A DNA stretch of 64,000 bases from Nemertoderma westbladi (taxonomy: Eukaryota > Xenacoelomorpha > Nemertodermatida > Nemertodermatidae), in contig JAUCBJ010007231.1 of assembly GCA_032718475.1 (NCBI GenBank), forward strand, positions 1 through 64,000, in the 5' to 3' direction. Both the position numbers and the translations under genes were made by a program. This document shows positions 10,401 through 19,815 of the stretch, piece by piece. Each line of letters starts with the position of its first letter. Position 1 is the stretch's first letter. The notes beneath the pieces were generated by a model. The model had not been told where the DNA came from. It searched no databases and was given only the letters and a program-made list of their open reading frames with translations.

Positions 10401-10674
10401 GGGAGCAAGACTTTGGATAGCTTTGGTAGCGCCCTGTGCCCACCCCCTACCTTCGGATAGCAGCTATCGAAAAGGGAGCCTTCGGGTCGCCTCCAGCTTC
10501 AGCCGACTGTTTGCTTGCTTTGCTTTCATTATGTTCTGGTATGTTAAATTGATTCCATTCACTTTTGCGATGTTTGAATTGTTGTGGGGTGGGGTGGACC
10601 CTTGTCAAAAGGCGGTCAGAACGGCATCCAAAAGGTATGTCCGATTTACTGATTGTATTATTATATTATTTTAG

Positions 10675-10797
10675 GTTATTGTGTACTGCTATGTGATGAT
10701 CTATGCATTCGTCAGAATGAGCAAACGAAGAGTTTTAGCGAATACCAACTCAACTGCTATGACTGAAAAGGAAAAGAAACTATTCAGAACTCTATCA
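10675..10797 (+). CDS. Melatonin receptor-like GPCR, exon with TM5 end, ICL3 and TM6 start
   Basis: The exon follows a clean acceptor (ttattttag) and continues in phase 0 from the exon ending PIM: VIVYCYVMIYAFVRM completes TM5 with the conserved Tyr. A short basic intracellular loop 3 follows (SKRRVLANTNST, then EKEKKLFRTLS leading into TM6). It ends at a weaker donor (gttagt, 10798). Joined to the exon at 25554 the protein reads RTLS-VIIAAYLLCW, with TM6 spacing like other class A receptors, which supports this donor over the nearby gtaaat. Without splicing, a TGA follows four codons later. Confidence 0.85.
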
Positions 10798-10980
10798 GTT
10801 AGTAAATACCAATGAAATAAGTTGCATTGTTGACAATATGCATCTTAATAATACTTATTGGCATTTTGGCCAACTATAGGCTTAAATTTATCCTATATTA
10901 TCCAAGCAGCACCTTGGATCAGTAGTGCCAACCAGGAGGCCCCGGTTCGATGAGGCAACACTGTTTAGACACCATTTTTT
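10798..10980. other. Intron sequence, nothing recognised
   Basis: Start of the 14.8 kb last intron of the GPCR gene. No feature seen before the short repeat at 10985. Confidence 0.4.
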
Positions 10981-10984
10981 GTAA

Positions 10985-11076
10985 ATACTGCAGCCTAGCC
11001 CAATCTAAATACTAAAGCCTAGACCAATCCTAAATACTACAGCCTAGCCCAATCCTAAATACCACAGCCTAGCTCC
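10985..11076. repeat. Short degenerate ~28 bp tandem repeat
   Basis: The phrase 'cagcctagcccaatc(c)taaatac' recurs about four times with small changes (tactaaagcctagacc, taccacagcctagc). Confidence 0.7.
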
Positions 11077-11339
11077 CTCCCTCCTTAGCTACTCTCCAAG
11101 GGAAAATCGACATGGGTCGACCTGTATTCTGTGTTCAGCATTACATATTGATAAACTAATTAAATTTCCTGGTTAATTGCAATATTTTTAATAGGATTTT
11201 GTTGAATTATATATTATTGTAGTAATTTTTATATTAATTTGGGTAACATTCAATGCAGTTCCTACTTTATTTAGGCTTAGTCAAATTATTATCTGATGAT
11301 ACAAACATGAATTAATTATTTTAAAATGGTATTATTAAA

Positions 11340-11665
11340 GTCTTTCACCACGACGGCCACACAGGCAAATGCCGAGGTTTGGGGGCGGCAGTCTCCAACA
11401 AAATAAGCGGGGGATTGGGCGCGGCAGCCACAAATAAAGAGAAAAACAAACATAATTTAAAGACTATAAAAATGTTTCTTTATAATTTTGAAAAAACTTG
11501 ACTAGATACAAGTTGTCTGGATACAACTTTTCCTTTTGTTTATTGCTTTAATGCCAGATTAATTTTAACACTTTAACTGGGGGGAAGTGTCCTACTTGGG
11601 CGGGGGGGGGGGGGCGAAGTGTCCGGCGGGGGAACTGTCCGGGGGGGAAGTGTCCTAGATACCAT
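11340..11665. repeat. G-tract region with repeated GGGGGAAGTGTCC
   Basis: At 11578-11660 the motif (g)n-aagtgtcc appears four times with slight changes, separated by G runs of up to about 12. The plus strand has several closely spaced G tracts, so a G-quadruplex is plausible in DNA or pre-mRNA. The same bases could form part of an unidentified element; no coding sequence seen. Confidence 0.55.
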
Positions 11666-11924
11666 TCATAATCCTATATTGGCAATTGGGCCATTTCCTG
11701 TAATATTGGTCAATTGGTACAATGCGGTATTTAGATAGGGACTCACCCCTACACTTCTGATGATGGAGCTCTGTTTCCCTGGGTATCCTTTATTTTTATT
11801 AAATTTACTATGTAGACTTACCCCTTTTGGTGGACAAAAAAGTCCTGTATTTTCTAATAAATAGGATAATTTATTCGTGCAGTTATTAAAGTGTATTAAA
11901 TTAAATTAATTTGTTTATATCGGT

Positions 11925-12610
11925 GCTCGATAACACCCACTTGGCCCCTGTGGTGTTCCGCGAAAACCTTGCACTGTGATACGGCCTCATGCCGCCAGGC
12001 CTCCCAGCGAAGTGCGAGGGTTGTGGGGAGCCGTTTACAACAACCCACGCCCTGAACTGCAAGTCGGGGGATCTTGATAATAAGGCGGCATGATGAGGTA
12101 CGTGAGGTCTTTGGGGACCTCATTGCCTCTGCATTTGGGGGCGCATGCATCCAGCGCGAGGTTACCCTGGTGCCTGGTTACCTGGACAGAAGGGGTCGCG
12201 AGGTGGGGGGAGTTAGGGCGGATCTCCTGGCGAGGGGAGTCTGGACCGAGCAGAGGGTGGTGTCTTTCGATATTACGATTGTAAACGCTGATGCCCCCTC
12301 ATAAGCTCACCGGCCCTTGGACTCTGTCCTCCAACAGAGAGTCCGAGCCAAAAGGTGCACTACAGCGCGGTGTGCGAAGATAGAAGGTTCTCCTTCACCC
12401 CCCTTGTCGGAACCACCGTTGGGGTGTGGAGCAAGGAGACTGATATCTTCATCAGCCACCTCGCTGAGACCCTAGTGGCTCGGCGGCAGGGGATGCGAGA
12501 ACGCAGCCTAGCCTGCGTTTTCGGGTGAGTTTGGAGGCGGCTGCAGTTCGCGCTCCTCCACTCTTTGTCTGCGTGGTGGCCGGTGAATGTGGAGGGCGCT
12601 GGGCTTTAAT
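11925..12610 (+). pseudogene. GC-rich retroelement-type Cys-finger plus nuclease-like domain relic
   Basis: This GC-rich island in AT-rich intron encodes, in broken frames, LPAKCEGCGEPFTTTHALNC (a CxxC..H..C finger), then RHDEVREVFGDLIASAFGGA, VRADLLARGVW and VVSFDITIVNADAPS (12074-12304), and then, after a stop, RFSFTPLVGTTVGVWSKET and LAETLVARRQGMRERS up to about 12530. The order of a finger, RHDEVR, an acidic DL..RG core, FD.tv.nadAPS and FTPLV matches a C-terminal module I know from invertebrate retroelement proteins; the ADL/FD core resembles a PD-(D/E)XK nuclease fold. The nuclease reading is inference. Stops and frame changes make it a relic. Its base composition sets it apart from everything nearby. 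Confidence 0.5.
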
Positions 12611-12809
12611 TATTATTTTTAATATTGGAATTTGTTTATATTTACATTTCGCCAGTTAGATTGTACTGTATTGTTATATACAGTGCATATTATAAATTGG
12701 GCAAGTCAAGACCATTGTTTTTTTATAGTTATATAAATAATTAATTCACTTATACATATAGTATAAAAATCCGATCCTCAGGTTCCTTCCAGTTATCAAT
12801 ACCCTTGAA

Positions 12810-13092
12810 ATGTACTACATTAACTCTAATGCTTACTTAAAAAGTTGCGGTCATCTTTTTACAGAACATTTCATTCTACAGCAAGGAGTGCTGTGCTGCA
12901 AGGGTGTGTTCTATCTATCTCCGATGCTCCTCAAATACTACATGCACGATTTAATTAGAGTTATTAGCACTTCAGAATTGTGGAACATATAGGAATATAA
13001 TAATTTGACATCATACACTATGCTGATGATATAATTCTGATAGCAAACATAAAATCAGACCAGAAAGCCATGCTGATTTTAAATAAAAAGAC
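12810..13092 (+). pseudogene. LINE reverse transcriptase fragment (motifs B and C)
   Basis: Broken plus-strand sequence reads VLQGCVL..SPMLLKYYMHDLI (RT motif B region, 12880-12960), then, after a frame change, HYADDIILIANIKSDQKAM at 13016-13070, the catalytic YADD. It is a small relic. The gypsy element at 13143 inserted just downstream, which marks it as older than that element. Confidence 0.7.
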
Positions 13093-13142
13093 ACTTCTTG
13101 TACAGAGTACACAAAAGGTACATCAAATACCCATGACATTCT

Positions 13143-13370
13143 TGTTGGTACAGATGTTCTGGCGGTAAATTCAAACTATTAGTTTCATATATATAACAAA
13201 CATAATAATGTTCTAGGCTTTAGGGTTTGACCTACCTACCGTGTAGGCCTACCACACTGGTGTAGGGGTATTATATTCATTCGGGATATTATATATCCTT
13301 ATGTTTACCTTGATACTAAATATACAATATTTAGACTTCTGAAATAATTAGTTCTTACCACAGCTAAACA
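13143..13370 (+). repeat. 5' LTR of gypsy element
   Basis: 228 bp, TG...CA. It differs from the 3' LTR by one substitution (tatccttatg versus tatcattatg) and two small indels (an extra AA/AC pair near 13190 here; gcgtag absent here). Bases 13371-13388 (TGGCGCTGCGATAATAGG) begin with the TGG of a primer-binding site; the tRNA was not identified. Confidence 0.93.
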
Positions 13371-13407
13371 TGGCGCTGCGATAATAGGCAATAACCTACT
13401 TTTGAAA

Positions 13408-14590
13408 ATGGATAATTTACAACAACTGAAACGTAACCGGTCTTCAGCATTAGGATTCTTAACACGAGCCCGTCGGGCTGCAGAATCGGCTATTCGCGAA
13501 TATGGTGAGATTCCCATCGAACAGCGAAAAGATCCGGTTACGTTGAAATGGTTGTGGGTAAATTGACAGATAAATGGAAAATCTTTGAGGATAAGGAGGA
13601 TGCCGTTAGAAGTCACATTGACTGTAGTAGTACTGACGAATATGCAGAGATCGATTCTTTGTTCGAACGTGTGTTAGAAATCGAAAGATTGATGAAAATA
13701 CTCAGAGTTGAATTCTTAGAATTTAAAGAAGAAAAATCTATAAACCTACAAAATAGCACCCTAAATCCCAGTGCAGGTACCGGTAGTGGACAAATTATTA
13801 TTAGTGAAAGACACAAACTGACACCCAAAAAACCTCCATGCATTGAAGGAGATGTAGAACTGACTCATTTTAATTGGTGGATTGAATTGTGGAATAATTA
13901 TTATAAAATGGCCGATCTAAAGAGTGTTGGAAGAGAAACGTGTGTGGCAGCATTCTGGGAATTATGCTCCACAGAGTTTTTGAATACAATTCGATATTCA
14001 ATTGGAATTAAGAGCGACACTTCAAAAGATGTTGATGATATTATTGTTGATATTAAGAAATTCCTACGTGGAAAACGGAATGTGTTTGTGGATTGGCTAA
14101 ATCTCCTAACAGTGAAGCAAGACCGAAACATGTCATATACCTCATTAAGGAATAATATATCTACACTAGCGGATTTAGTGGATATCGATAATATAACTCC
14201 AGATATGTTACTTCGTGCGATTTTATTGATTGCGCTTTATGATTTTATGATGAGCGAACGATTCAAAAATTAATGGCCGAGCAACTGAAATTGATTGATG
14301 CAGCATGGAATTTTTTATATACATTGGAGAGTACAACCGCTGGAGCTAAGGAATTAACAATACATAATTCCTATAAGGTTGCGGGATTGATGGAAGATGA
14401 CAATGAAGATGAAAATGATGAGTCGGTCAATGCTGCAAGGAAAACTCCATATCAGAGAAATAAGTGGAATAAAAACAGTATACAGTCCAATGTTTCAGGG
14501 ACTGAACAGATCAAAAAATACTCATGCTATGGGTGTGGTTCTCCTTCAAAACATGCTCCTGGTAGAACCTGTCCAGCAAAAGATAAATAA
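13408..14590 (+). pseudogene. Gypsy gag (frameshifted), with zinc knuckle
   Basis: A Met start at 13408 opens a frame reading LKRNRSSALGFLTRARRAAE, which ends near 13560. The protein continues in another frame at 13548-14273 (WKIFEDKEDAVRSH; PPCIEGDVELTHFNWWIELW; RNMSYTSLRNNISTLADL, a gag capsid-like region) and in a third frame at 14273-14590. The last part ends with a knuckle-like CYGCGSPSKHAPGRTC. After TAA at 14588-14590 the same frame goes straight on with a canonical CCHC knuckle, CLSCGKSGHFAIVC, into pol. Gag packages the element RNA in virus-like particles. The frame changes look like decay, though the TAATG overlap at 14271-14275 could also be a programmed junction. Confidence 0.75.
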
Positions 14591-14707
14591 TGTTTATCAT
14601 GTGGAAAATCTGGTCATTTCGCAATTGTCTGCAACCAAAATAAACAAACATCAGCAAATGCAGTTGTCTTTCATAACACTGTAATTGCTGCTACAGGTAC
14701 CAACTCG

Positions 14708-16288
14708 ATGCCTAACCTAATAGTGACAGTTACATCTGAAATTGATGGCACAAAGAAAATAATAGCAGTTCCTGATACAGGCGCAGGTGCATCAGTAATG
14801 GGCATGGATATATACATGGAGCATTTTGCAGATTCTAATTTACAGTTACCTCCATTTAAAATATCATCTGTCGGTGGACAGCAACTTATTCAAGCAGGTA
14901 TTTTTGATGTGCGTATAACTATCTGTAACCACTCAACTTTGGTTCCAGTTTGTGTTTGTCATGGAGTTCATGGATTCTTCCTTTCTTTGAAAGCATGCAA
15001 GGCCCTCACAATAATCCATGAGACAATTCCACTACAAATTGCATGTAATTCCATAAAAAACTCAAACAATTTTGAGAGAAAAGATTCTGTCAGTGACACA
15101 CCAATTATAAATCCTACAGGATCACATGGTGAAGATGAGTCAGTATGGGCTAAAGAGGACCGTTTAGCATGGATAAAAACTTTCTCAGAAATGGAAAAAC
15201 ATGTGGCATTTGAAACAGTTAACAAAACATTACGTCATAAATATTTGGATGCCTTCGATGATTCAGAATTACTTCGCCCTATTAAAGGTGGGGAAGTAGG
15301 TAAGCCGATGAAGATATTTTTAAAACCTAATGCTATCCAAAAGGCAATTACAGCTGCTCGAAATGTTCCAACCCATCTTCAGACCAAAGTTGAAGATGCT
15401 TTAACTTATATGATCAATTGTGGAATAATTGTGCCAGTGGGAGATACACCCACTCCATGGTGTCATCCTTTAGTAGTCTTCCATAAACCATCAGGTGATG
15501 TACGAGTATGCGTTGACTTAAAATCGTTGAATGAACAAGTAGATCGCACCATACATAAAGTCCTTACTCCTACTGAAGCTGTAGCTATCTTTCAGCGGAA
15601 ACACAAATTTTTTTCGAAACTGGATTTAGTAAAGGGATATTGGCAAATGGAATTAGAGGAAGAAAGCTCATGGTATACAGTATTTATTACACATAAAGGT
15701 AAATTTCGTTTTTTGAGAGCTCCTATGGGTTTCACAAGTACAGGAGATGCTTTTTCATTTCGGGGCAATATAGCCCTTCGAGGAATAGAAGATTGTATAA
15801 AGGTGATAGATGATATTGCAGTTGGGAAAGAGACAATCGGGGAATTAGTTTTAACTGTAACAGAAATTCTAGAACGGTGTATCCTACATGGGTTAACAGT
15901 GAGTCCAAACAAAAGTGTAATAATAGCTGAATCAATCAACTATGTTGGCTATTTTATACAAGCTGGGTCAGTTGCAGTTGATGAAAGAAAATTATTGGCT
16001 ATTCAAGAATTTCTGAGTCCATCTAATCGATCAGACCTCCGATCATTTATGGGTCTAGCAAACCAATTATTATCCTTCGTTCCTAATTTGGCATTTTCCC
16101 TTCATGAGTTCAGAGATATCCTTCGAACTAAAAACCAATTCAAATGGTTGCCCGAACATGAAATTGCTTTTAAGGAAATTAAGGAATTGTTGACATCACC
16201 ACCAGTAGCAGGAATGTTTGAATTCGAGTTGCCACTCGTTTTATTTACAGATGCTAGCAAAACTGGTCTTGGATATGTTCTTCAATAA
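14708..16288 (+). CDS. Gypsy pol: aspartic protease, reverse transcriptase, start of RNase H
   Basis: An open 526-codon frame. The protease active site is DTGAGASV near residue 23. RT blocks follow at about residues 250-430: FHKPSGDVRVCVDLKSLN, FSKLDLVKGYWQ (motif A), FLRAPMGFTSTGDAF (motif B) and the catalytic VIDDIAV, with VIDD where YLDD or YVDD is common. LRSFMGLANQLLSF is the connection region, and LFTDASKTGLGYVLQ opens RNase H with its first catalytic Asp before a TAA. The frame is continuous with the second gag knuckle upstream, so the true start is probably not this Met. Acts in cDNA synthesis in the particle. Confidence 0.88.
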   Translation: MPNLIVTVTSEIDGTKKIIAVPDTGAGASVMGMDIYMEHFADSNLQLPPFKISSVGGQQLIQAGIFDVRITICNHSTLVPVCVCHGVHGFFLSLKACKALTIIHETIPLQIACNSIKNSNNFERKDSVSDTPIINPTGSHGEDESVWAKEDRLAWIKTFSEMEKHVAFETVNKTLRHKYLDAFDDSELLRPIKGGEVGKPMKIFLKPNAIQKAITAARNVPTHLQTKVEDALTYMINCGIIVPVGDTPTPWCHPLVVFHKPSGDVRVCVDLKSLNEQVDRTIHKVLTPTEAVAIFQRKHKFFSKLDLVKGYWQMELEEESSWYTVFITHKGKFRFLRAPMGFTSTGDAFSFRGNIALRGIEDCIKVIDDIAVGKETIGELVLTVTEILERCILHGLTVSPNKSVIIAESINYVGYFIQAGSVAVDERKLLAIQEFLSPSNRSDLRSFMGLANQLLSFVPNLAFSLHEFRDILRTKNQFKWLPEHEIAFKEIKELLTSPPVAGMFEFELPLVLFTDASKTGLGYVLQ

Positions 16289-16615
16289 ACTAACAAAAAC
16301 TTAGATATTAACTCTGCTGTTATGATTCAATGCGGTAGTCGTTTCCTTTCAACTGCGGAAAAAAACTATGCAACTGTTCAGCTCGAAACCTTAGCAATTT
16401 ATTGGGCTTTAAAAAAAGCTTGGGTTTATCTAGAAGGTTGAATATAGGTAGAATATATTTAACTTCACAGTTGAATGGAGAAAAGGTAAAAGCAACGAAA
16501 TAGCAGATGCCCTCTCAAGGTCACCAGTATTTCAACCTGAAACAGAAGACCATGAGGAAGCCATGGAATTTGCAGCCATTTGCTCTGATACAATTAAACA
16601 AACTTTTTAACCAAA
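16289..16615 (+). pseudogene. Gypsy RNase H remainder (deleted)
   Basis: After the TAA the same protein continues: INSAVMIQCGSRFLS, AEKNYATVQLETLAIYWALKKAW, the RNase H region with its Glu, then a stop. A following piece reads FTVEWRKGKSNEIADALSRSP (about 16460-16530), the end of RNase H. The DH-containing stretch that should lie between them is missing. Confidence 0.75.
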
Positions 16616-16689
16616 CAATTTAACTAATGAATTATAATTTGACTAATGATTTAATTTAATTAAACTAATGAATAGCTAATGAATTAACA

Positions 16690-17115
16690 GTCCAAGCTGG
16701 TCTCGTTTTATGTGGAGAACGCTTAGTTCATCCAACAAATTCAATTGGAGACATTTTGAAGAAGTTACATGCAGACAAAATGAAACATAGAGCACGTGAA
16801 ATTCTATATTGACCTTCTCTATCAAAGGATGTGGAAGATATTGTAAACAATTGTTTCAAATGTCAACGTACACGCCCATCTTTACCCTCCGAACCTCTGA
16901 TATCACATGATTTGGCATCAAGACCAATGGAAGAAATATGTCTAGATTTCGGACAACATGGTGGCGATGATTACCTCATTGGTGTAGATAGCTTTAGTGG
17001 TTACATTTGGATATGGCAATGTGCCGAAGACAATCCGTCATCATCATATTTAAAGAAAACCATCATATTTAAAGAAAACTCTGCGCGATTTATTTTCGAA
17101 ATTTGGTATTTGTAA
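16690..17115 (+). pseudogene. Gypsy integrase, zinc-finger and first core part
   Basis: LHADKMKHRAREILY, a stop, then VEDIVNNCFKCQRTRPS give the HHCC finger end and the CxxC. EEICLDFGQHGGDDYLIGVDSFSGYIW carries the first core acidic residue in an LDF setting where LDF/VDF is usual. An 18-bp local duplication (tcatatttaaagaaaac, twice at 17044-17080) breaks the reading frame shortly after. Confidence 0.8.
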
Positions 17116-17824
17116 TAAAATTAGATCAGATGGTGCAAGCTATTTCAATTCATCAGAATTGGAAGAATTTTTTGAGTTGTGGGGTATCACTTGGATACCG
17201 AGCTCACCACGATATCCACAAGCAAATGGCATGGCTGAAGCAGCTGTAAAGAAAGCTAAGTTGTTATTGGAAAAGATAGATGACCCCAATCTTGGAGATG
17301 CATTCGCTGTCGCAATTCTAGAACTAAATGCAACAATACATTCATCCACAAATGTAGCACCATCTAGCTTGATGTTCGGCTGTCGTCTAAGAACTCAATT
17401 ACCTGCACACCCTGCGACATTAGAACCATTATCCCATGAAGTTTTCAAGAAGGCAATAGACCATCGATCAAAACACACTCAAAATTAGAAACACACTTTT
17501 GACAAAAATAAACGAGAAGCAACAACATTAAATCAAAACCAATGTGTGTTGATATATTCTCCCCAAACTTCTAGGTGGGATACTCCAGCCATTATTGTGC
17601 GACAATGCAATATACGACGATATAAGATACATTTATTGTCAGGAAGAGAATTATACAGAAATCATAAACATTTAAAACCAATCAACCCAGAAGCAGCTGG
17701 TAGAGACGCAAATGAACTGAGAGAGATGCAAGAGAATATGGCTAAAAGCGAATATGAGCCAAAGCCGATCAGGAGGAGTGTACGAATATGGCGCAGGACA
17801 CCATATGAAACTCATATAACTTGA
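17116..17824 (+). pseudogene. Gypsy integrase, core end and C-terminal domain
   Basis: RSDGASYFNSSELEEFFELWGI (with the second acidic residue near 17130) leads into SPRYPQANGMAEAAVKKAK, the core H/P-Q-N-G..E motif. NATIHSSTNVAPSSLMFGCRLRTQLP follows. A stop at 17486 splits off the C-terminal part (17546-17824: WDTPAIIVRQCNIRRYKIHL, GRELYRNHKHLKP), which has the usual integrase tail layout. Strand transfer would be lost in this copy. Confidence 0.82.
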
Positions 17825-17910
17825 AACTAATTAGATTCTTTATATATACTTTATTTCACTGACTATTTCAGTCATATACCGATTTATCATAGTTAATTAA
17901 ATCTATATAT

Positions 17911-17925
17911 TACCTTGGGAGGAAT
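17911..17925 (+). other. Polypurine tract
   Basis: The sequence ccttgggaggaat directly precedes the 3' LTR start (TGTTGG at 17926), where the plus-strand primer of an LTR element is expected. Confidence 0.65.
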
Positions 17926-18157
17926 TGTTGGTACAGATGTTCTGGCGGTAAATTCAAACTATTAGTTTCATATATATAACATATAATAATGTTCTAGGCT
18001 TTAGGGTTTGACCTACCTACCGTGTAGGCCTACCACACTGGTGTAGGCGTAGGGGTATTATATTCATTCGGGATATTATATATCATTATGTTTACCTTGA
18101 TACTAAATATACAATATTTAGACTTCTGAAATAATTAGTTCTTACCACAGCTAAACA
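17926..18157 (+). repeat. 3' LTR of gypsy element
   Basis: 232 bp, starting TGTTGGTACAG and ending GCTAAACA, followed by the ATTCT target duplicate at 18158-18162. Near identical to the 5' LTR. Confidence 0.93.
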
Positions 18158-18162
18158 ATTCT

Positions 18163-18425
18163 GGAATAAAATAACTCTGAATCTGTGTATCCCAGCACGT
18201 ATATGGGGCGGGGTTGCCACTGCCAGTAGAACACTGGATGATGGAGAACATCATCAAAGGAACAATTTGGCAGAATGTATCCCAACTAATTCGACGCGGT
18301 TTGGTGGCTGCTGATGAAACTGCTGCTGCTGATGCTGATGTATAGTTTATAGTCCATAAATAATAAATATATATAGACCAACTAGATTGGGGCACAAAGA
18401 ACAGGCAACAATAGCAATCCAAAAT
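18163..18425. other. Flank of gypsy insertion, no recognised gene
   Basis: It contains a short gctgctgatgctgatg simple repeat (18310-18340). It should be the continuation of the sequence left of 13138. Confidence 0.4.
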
Positions 18426-18426
18426 A

Positions 18427-18670
18427 TATAATACACAGTAGTCCAGTCAAAAATATATAATACCCAGTAGTCCAGTCAAAAATATACAATACCCAGTAGT
18501 CCAGTCAAAAATATATAATACCCAGTAGTCCAGTCAAAAATATATAATACCCAGTAGTCCAGTGAAAAATATATAATACCCAGTAGTCCAGTCAAAAATA
18601 TATAATACACAGTAGTCCAGTCAAAAATATATAATACACAGTAGTCCAGTCAAAAATATATAATACACAG
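18427..18670. repeat. ~29-30 bp tandem repeat, ~8 copies
   Basis: The unit is agtccagtcaaaaatatata plus atac(c/a)c. Copies differ mainly by one C/A change. Located inside the last GPCR intron. Confidence 0.9.
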
Positions 18671-18895
18671 AGAACTTTACTTACTATAAATATCATCCTC
18701 TAATTAATAAATCAAAATAATCGTAGCACTATAATTTAGTAAAGAAATTTAGAGAAAATATCGACCTATATGTATAATTCCATTACATCAAAAATATATT
18801 GGCAGAAAACTGTGTGCTCATTTTTTGAGCGAGTTGAAGATAATGCTTCCTTATCGCTAAAATCTAAAAACAGTGTTAAATTTAGATGCAGTGGT

Positions 18896-19351
18896 TCAGA
18901 GAGTGGTAATACATGTTACTCTGTCTGGACGGCTGTCTGGACAGTGACAGACTCTTGCATCTCGGGGTATTCTACTCAACCAGCCTGTTTCGATACGGAG
19001 GTTATGAGAAATACGTCGCAATCTGGTAAATGCTAGCCGGAGGTAATCATGTGTATTAGAGTCGTTCGCCCAGACGTACATGGGATGTACACTAAATGAG
19101 GGATTTAAACACTCTCGATAAGTAATATACTTTGTTGGACTTTCTGGTTTCCTCTGGATGCTATTCGCTGCGCCATGTTGGTTTTGGTTGCTATCAGTGT
19201 GGTTAAGAGTCGTTTGGATGAAGTTGTAGCAACTCAAATTGGCTTCTTTTACCATCCCATATACTTGGTGAAATGGTTTATCATTGTCTACCTCAGTTAG
19301 AATTTTTGTAAGAAATATTTTCCGTGCAGTAGATACCCACCCTAACTTCAA
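18896..19351 (-). pseudogene. LINE-F C-terminal domain
   Basis: The frame reads LRLAFTRLRRISHNLRIETGW, SRIPRDARVCHCPDS, the same R-L..ETGRW..RVPR..R.C.C pattern as LINE-E at 56820-56940. A C-terminal Cys/His finger is cut short here. It is not joined in frame to the RT piece at 19557. Confidence 0.65.
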
Positions 19352-19556
19352 TTGGCAGTAGACCTAGCTCAGCCAAGCACATATCTATGGGGGTCTGTAT
19401 GCGGACTCCTAAGAGACACTTTACTAGCTTGATGTAGACCTTGTTCAAGCTATGTAGGTAATTTTTAAATCATGATTCACATCCGTAGAGAAGCGTACTC
19501 ATTACAAACGCTTCAAATACTCTTCATTTCAAGTGAAAAGGCATAAAACTATTGTC

Positions 19557-19815
19557 TTACTTGTCGACTTTTCTTACTCCTAAAGTTGAAATTATGTACA
19601 CATTGGATTTGAGTAAATTTTTGGAACAGGTATATGTGCGTTTTAGTGCTAACAGCATAACTTTACCGCAGCCTAATTCTTTGAGGCAATTAATAAGAGC
19701 ATCTCGCGGCACCCGATCATAGGCTTTAAAGAAGTCTATGAAAAGTACAAACAACTTTAGTATTTTTGCTTTTTTTTACTGCAAGGTCAATTGTTGCTGC
19801 ACGTGTGAACTTAGC
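19557..19815 (-). pseudogene. LINE-F reverse transcriptase fragment with motif A
   Basis: Minus-strand sequence reads KFTRAATIDLAVKKSKNTK and, after a one-base frame change, FVLFIDFFKAYDRVPRDALIN: RT motif A with its catalytic Asp. Motifs B and C were not found between here and 19351, so a deletion separates this from the C-terminal piece. Confidence 0.7.

Larger units (their letters stand above)
13143..18157 (+). mobile_element. Ty3/gypsy LTR retrotransposon, complete but disabled
   Basis: The element is bounded by direct repeats 13143-13370 and 17926-18157 that start TGTTGG and end AAACA, flanked by the 5 bp target duplication ATTCT (13138-13142 and 18158-18162). Between them lie gag, protease, RT, RNase H and integrase in gypsy order. 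It sits in the last GPCR intron in the same orientation as the gene. Stops and frameshifts interrupt gag, RNase H and integrase, and a part between RNase H and integrase is missing, so it cannot act alone. Confidence 0.92.

Noticed and set aside
13548-14590. gag frames as separate host genes
   Set aside because: They lie between LTRs with a perfect target duplicate and carry gag and zinc-knuckle features, so they belong to the retroelement.
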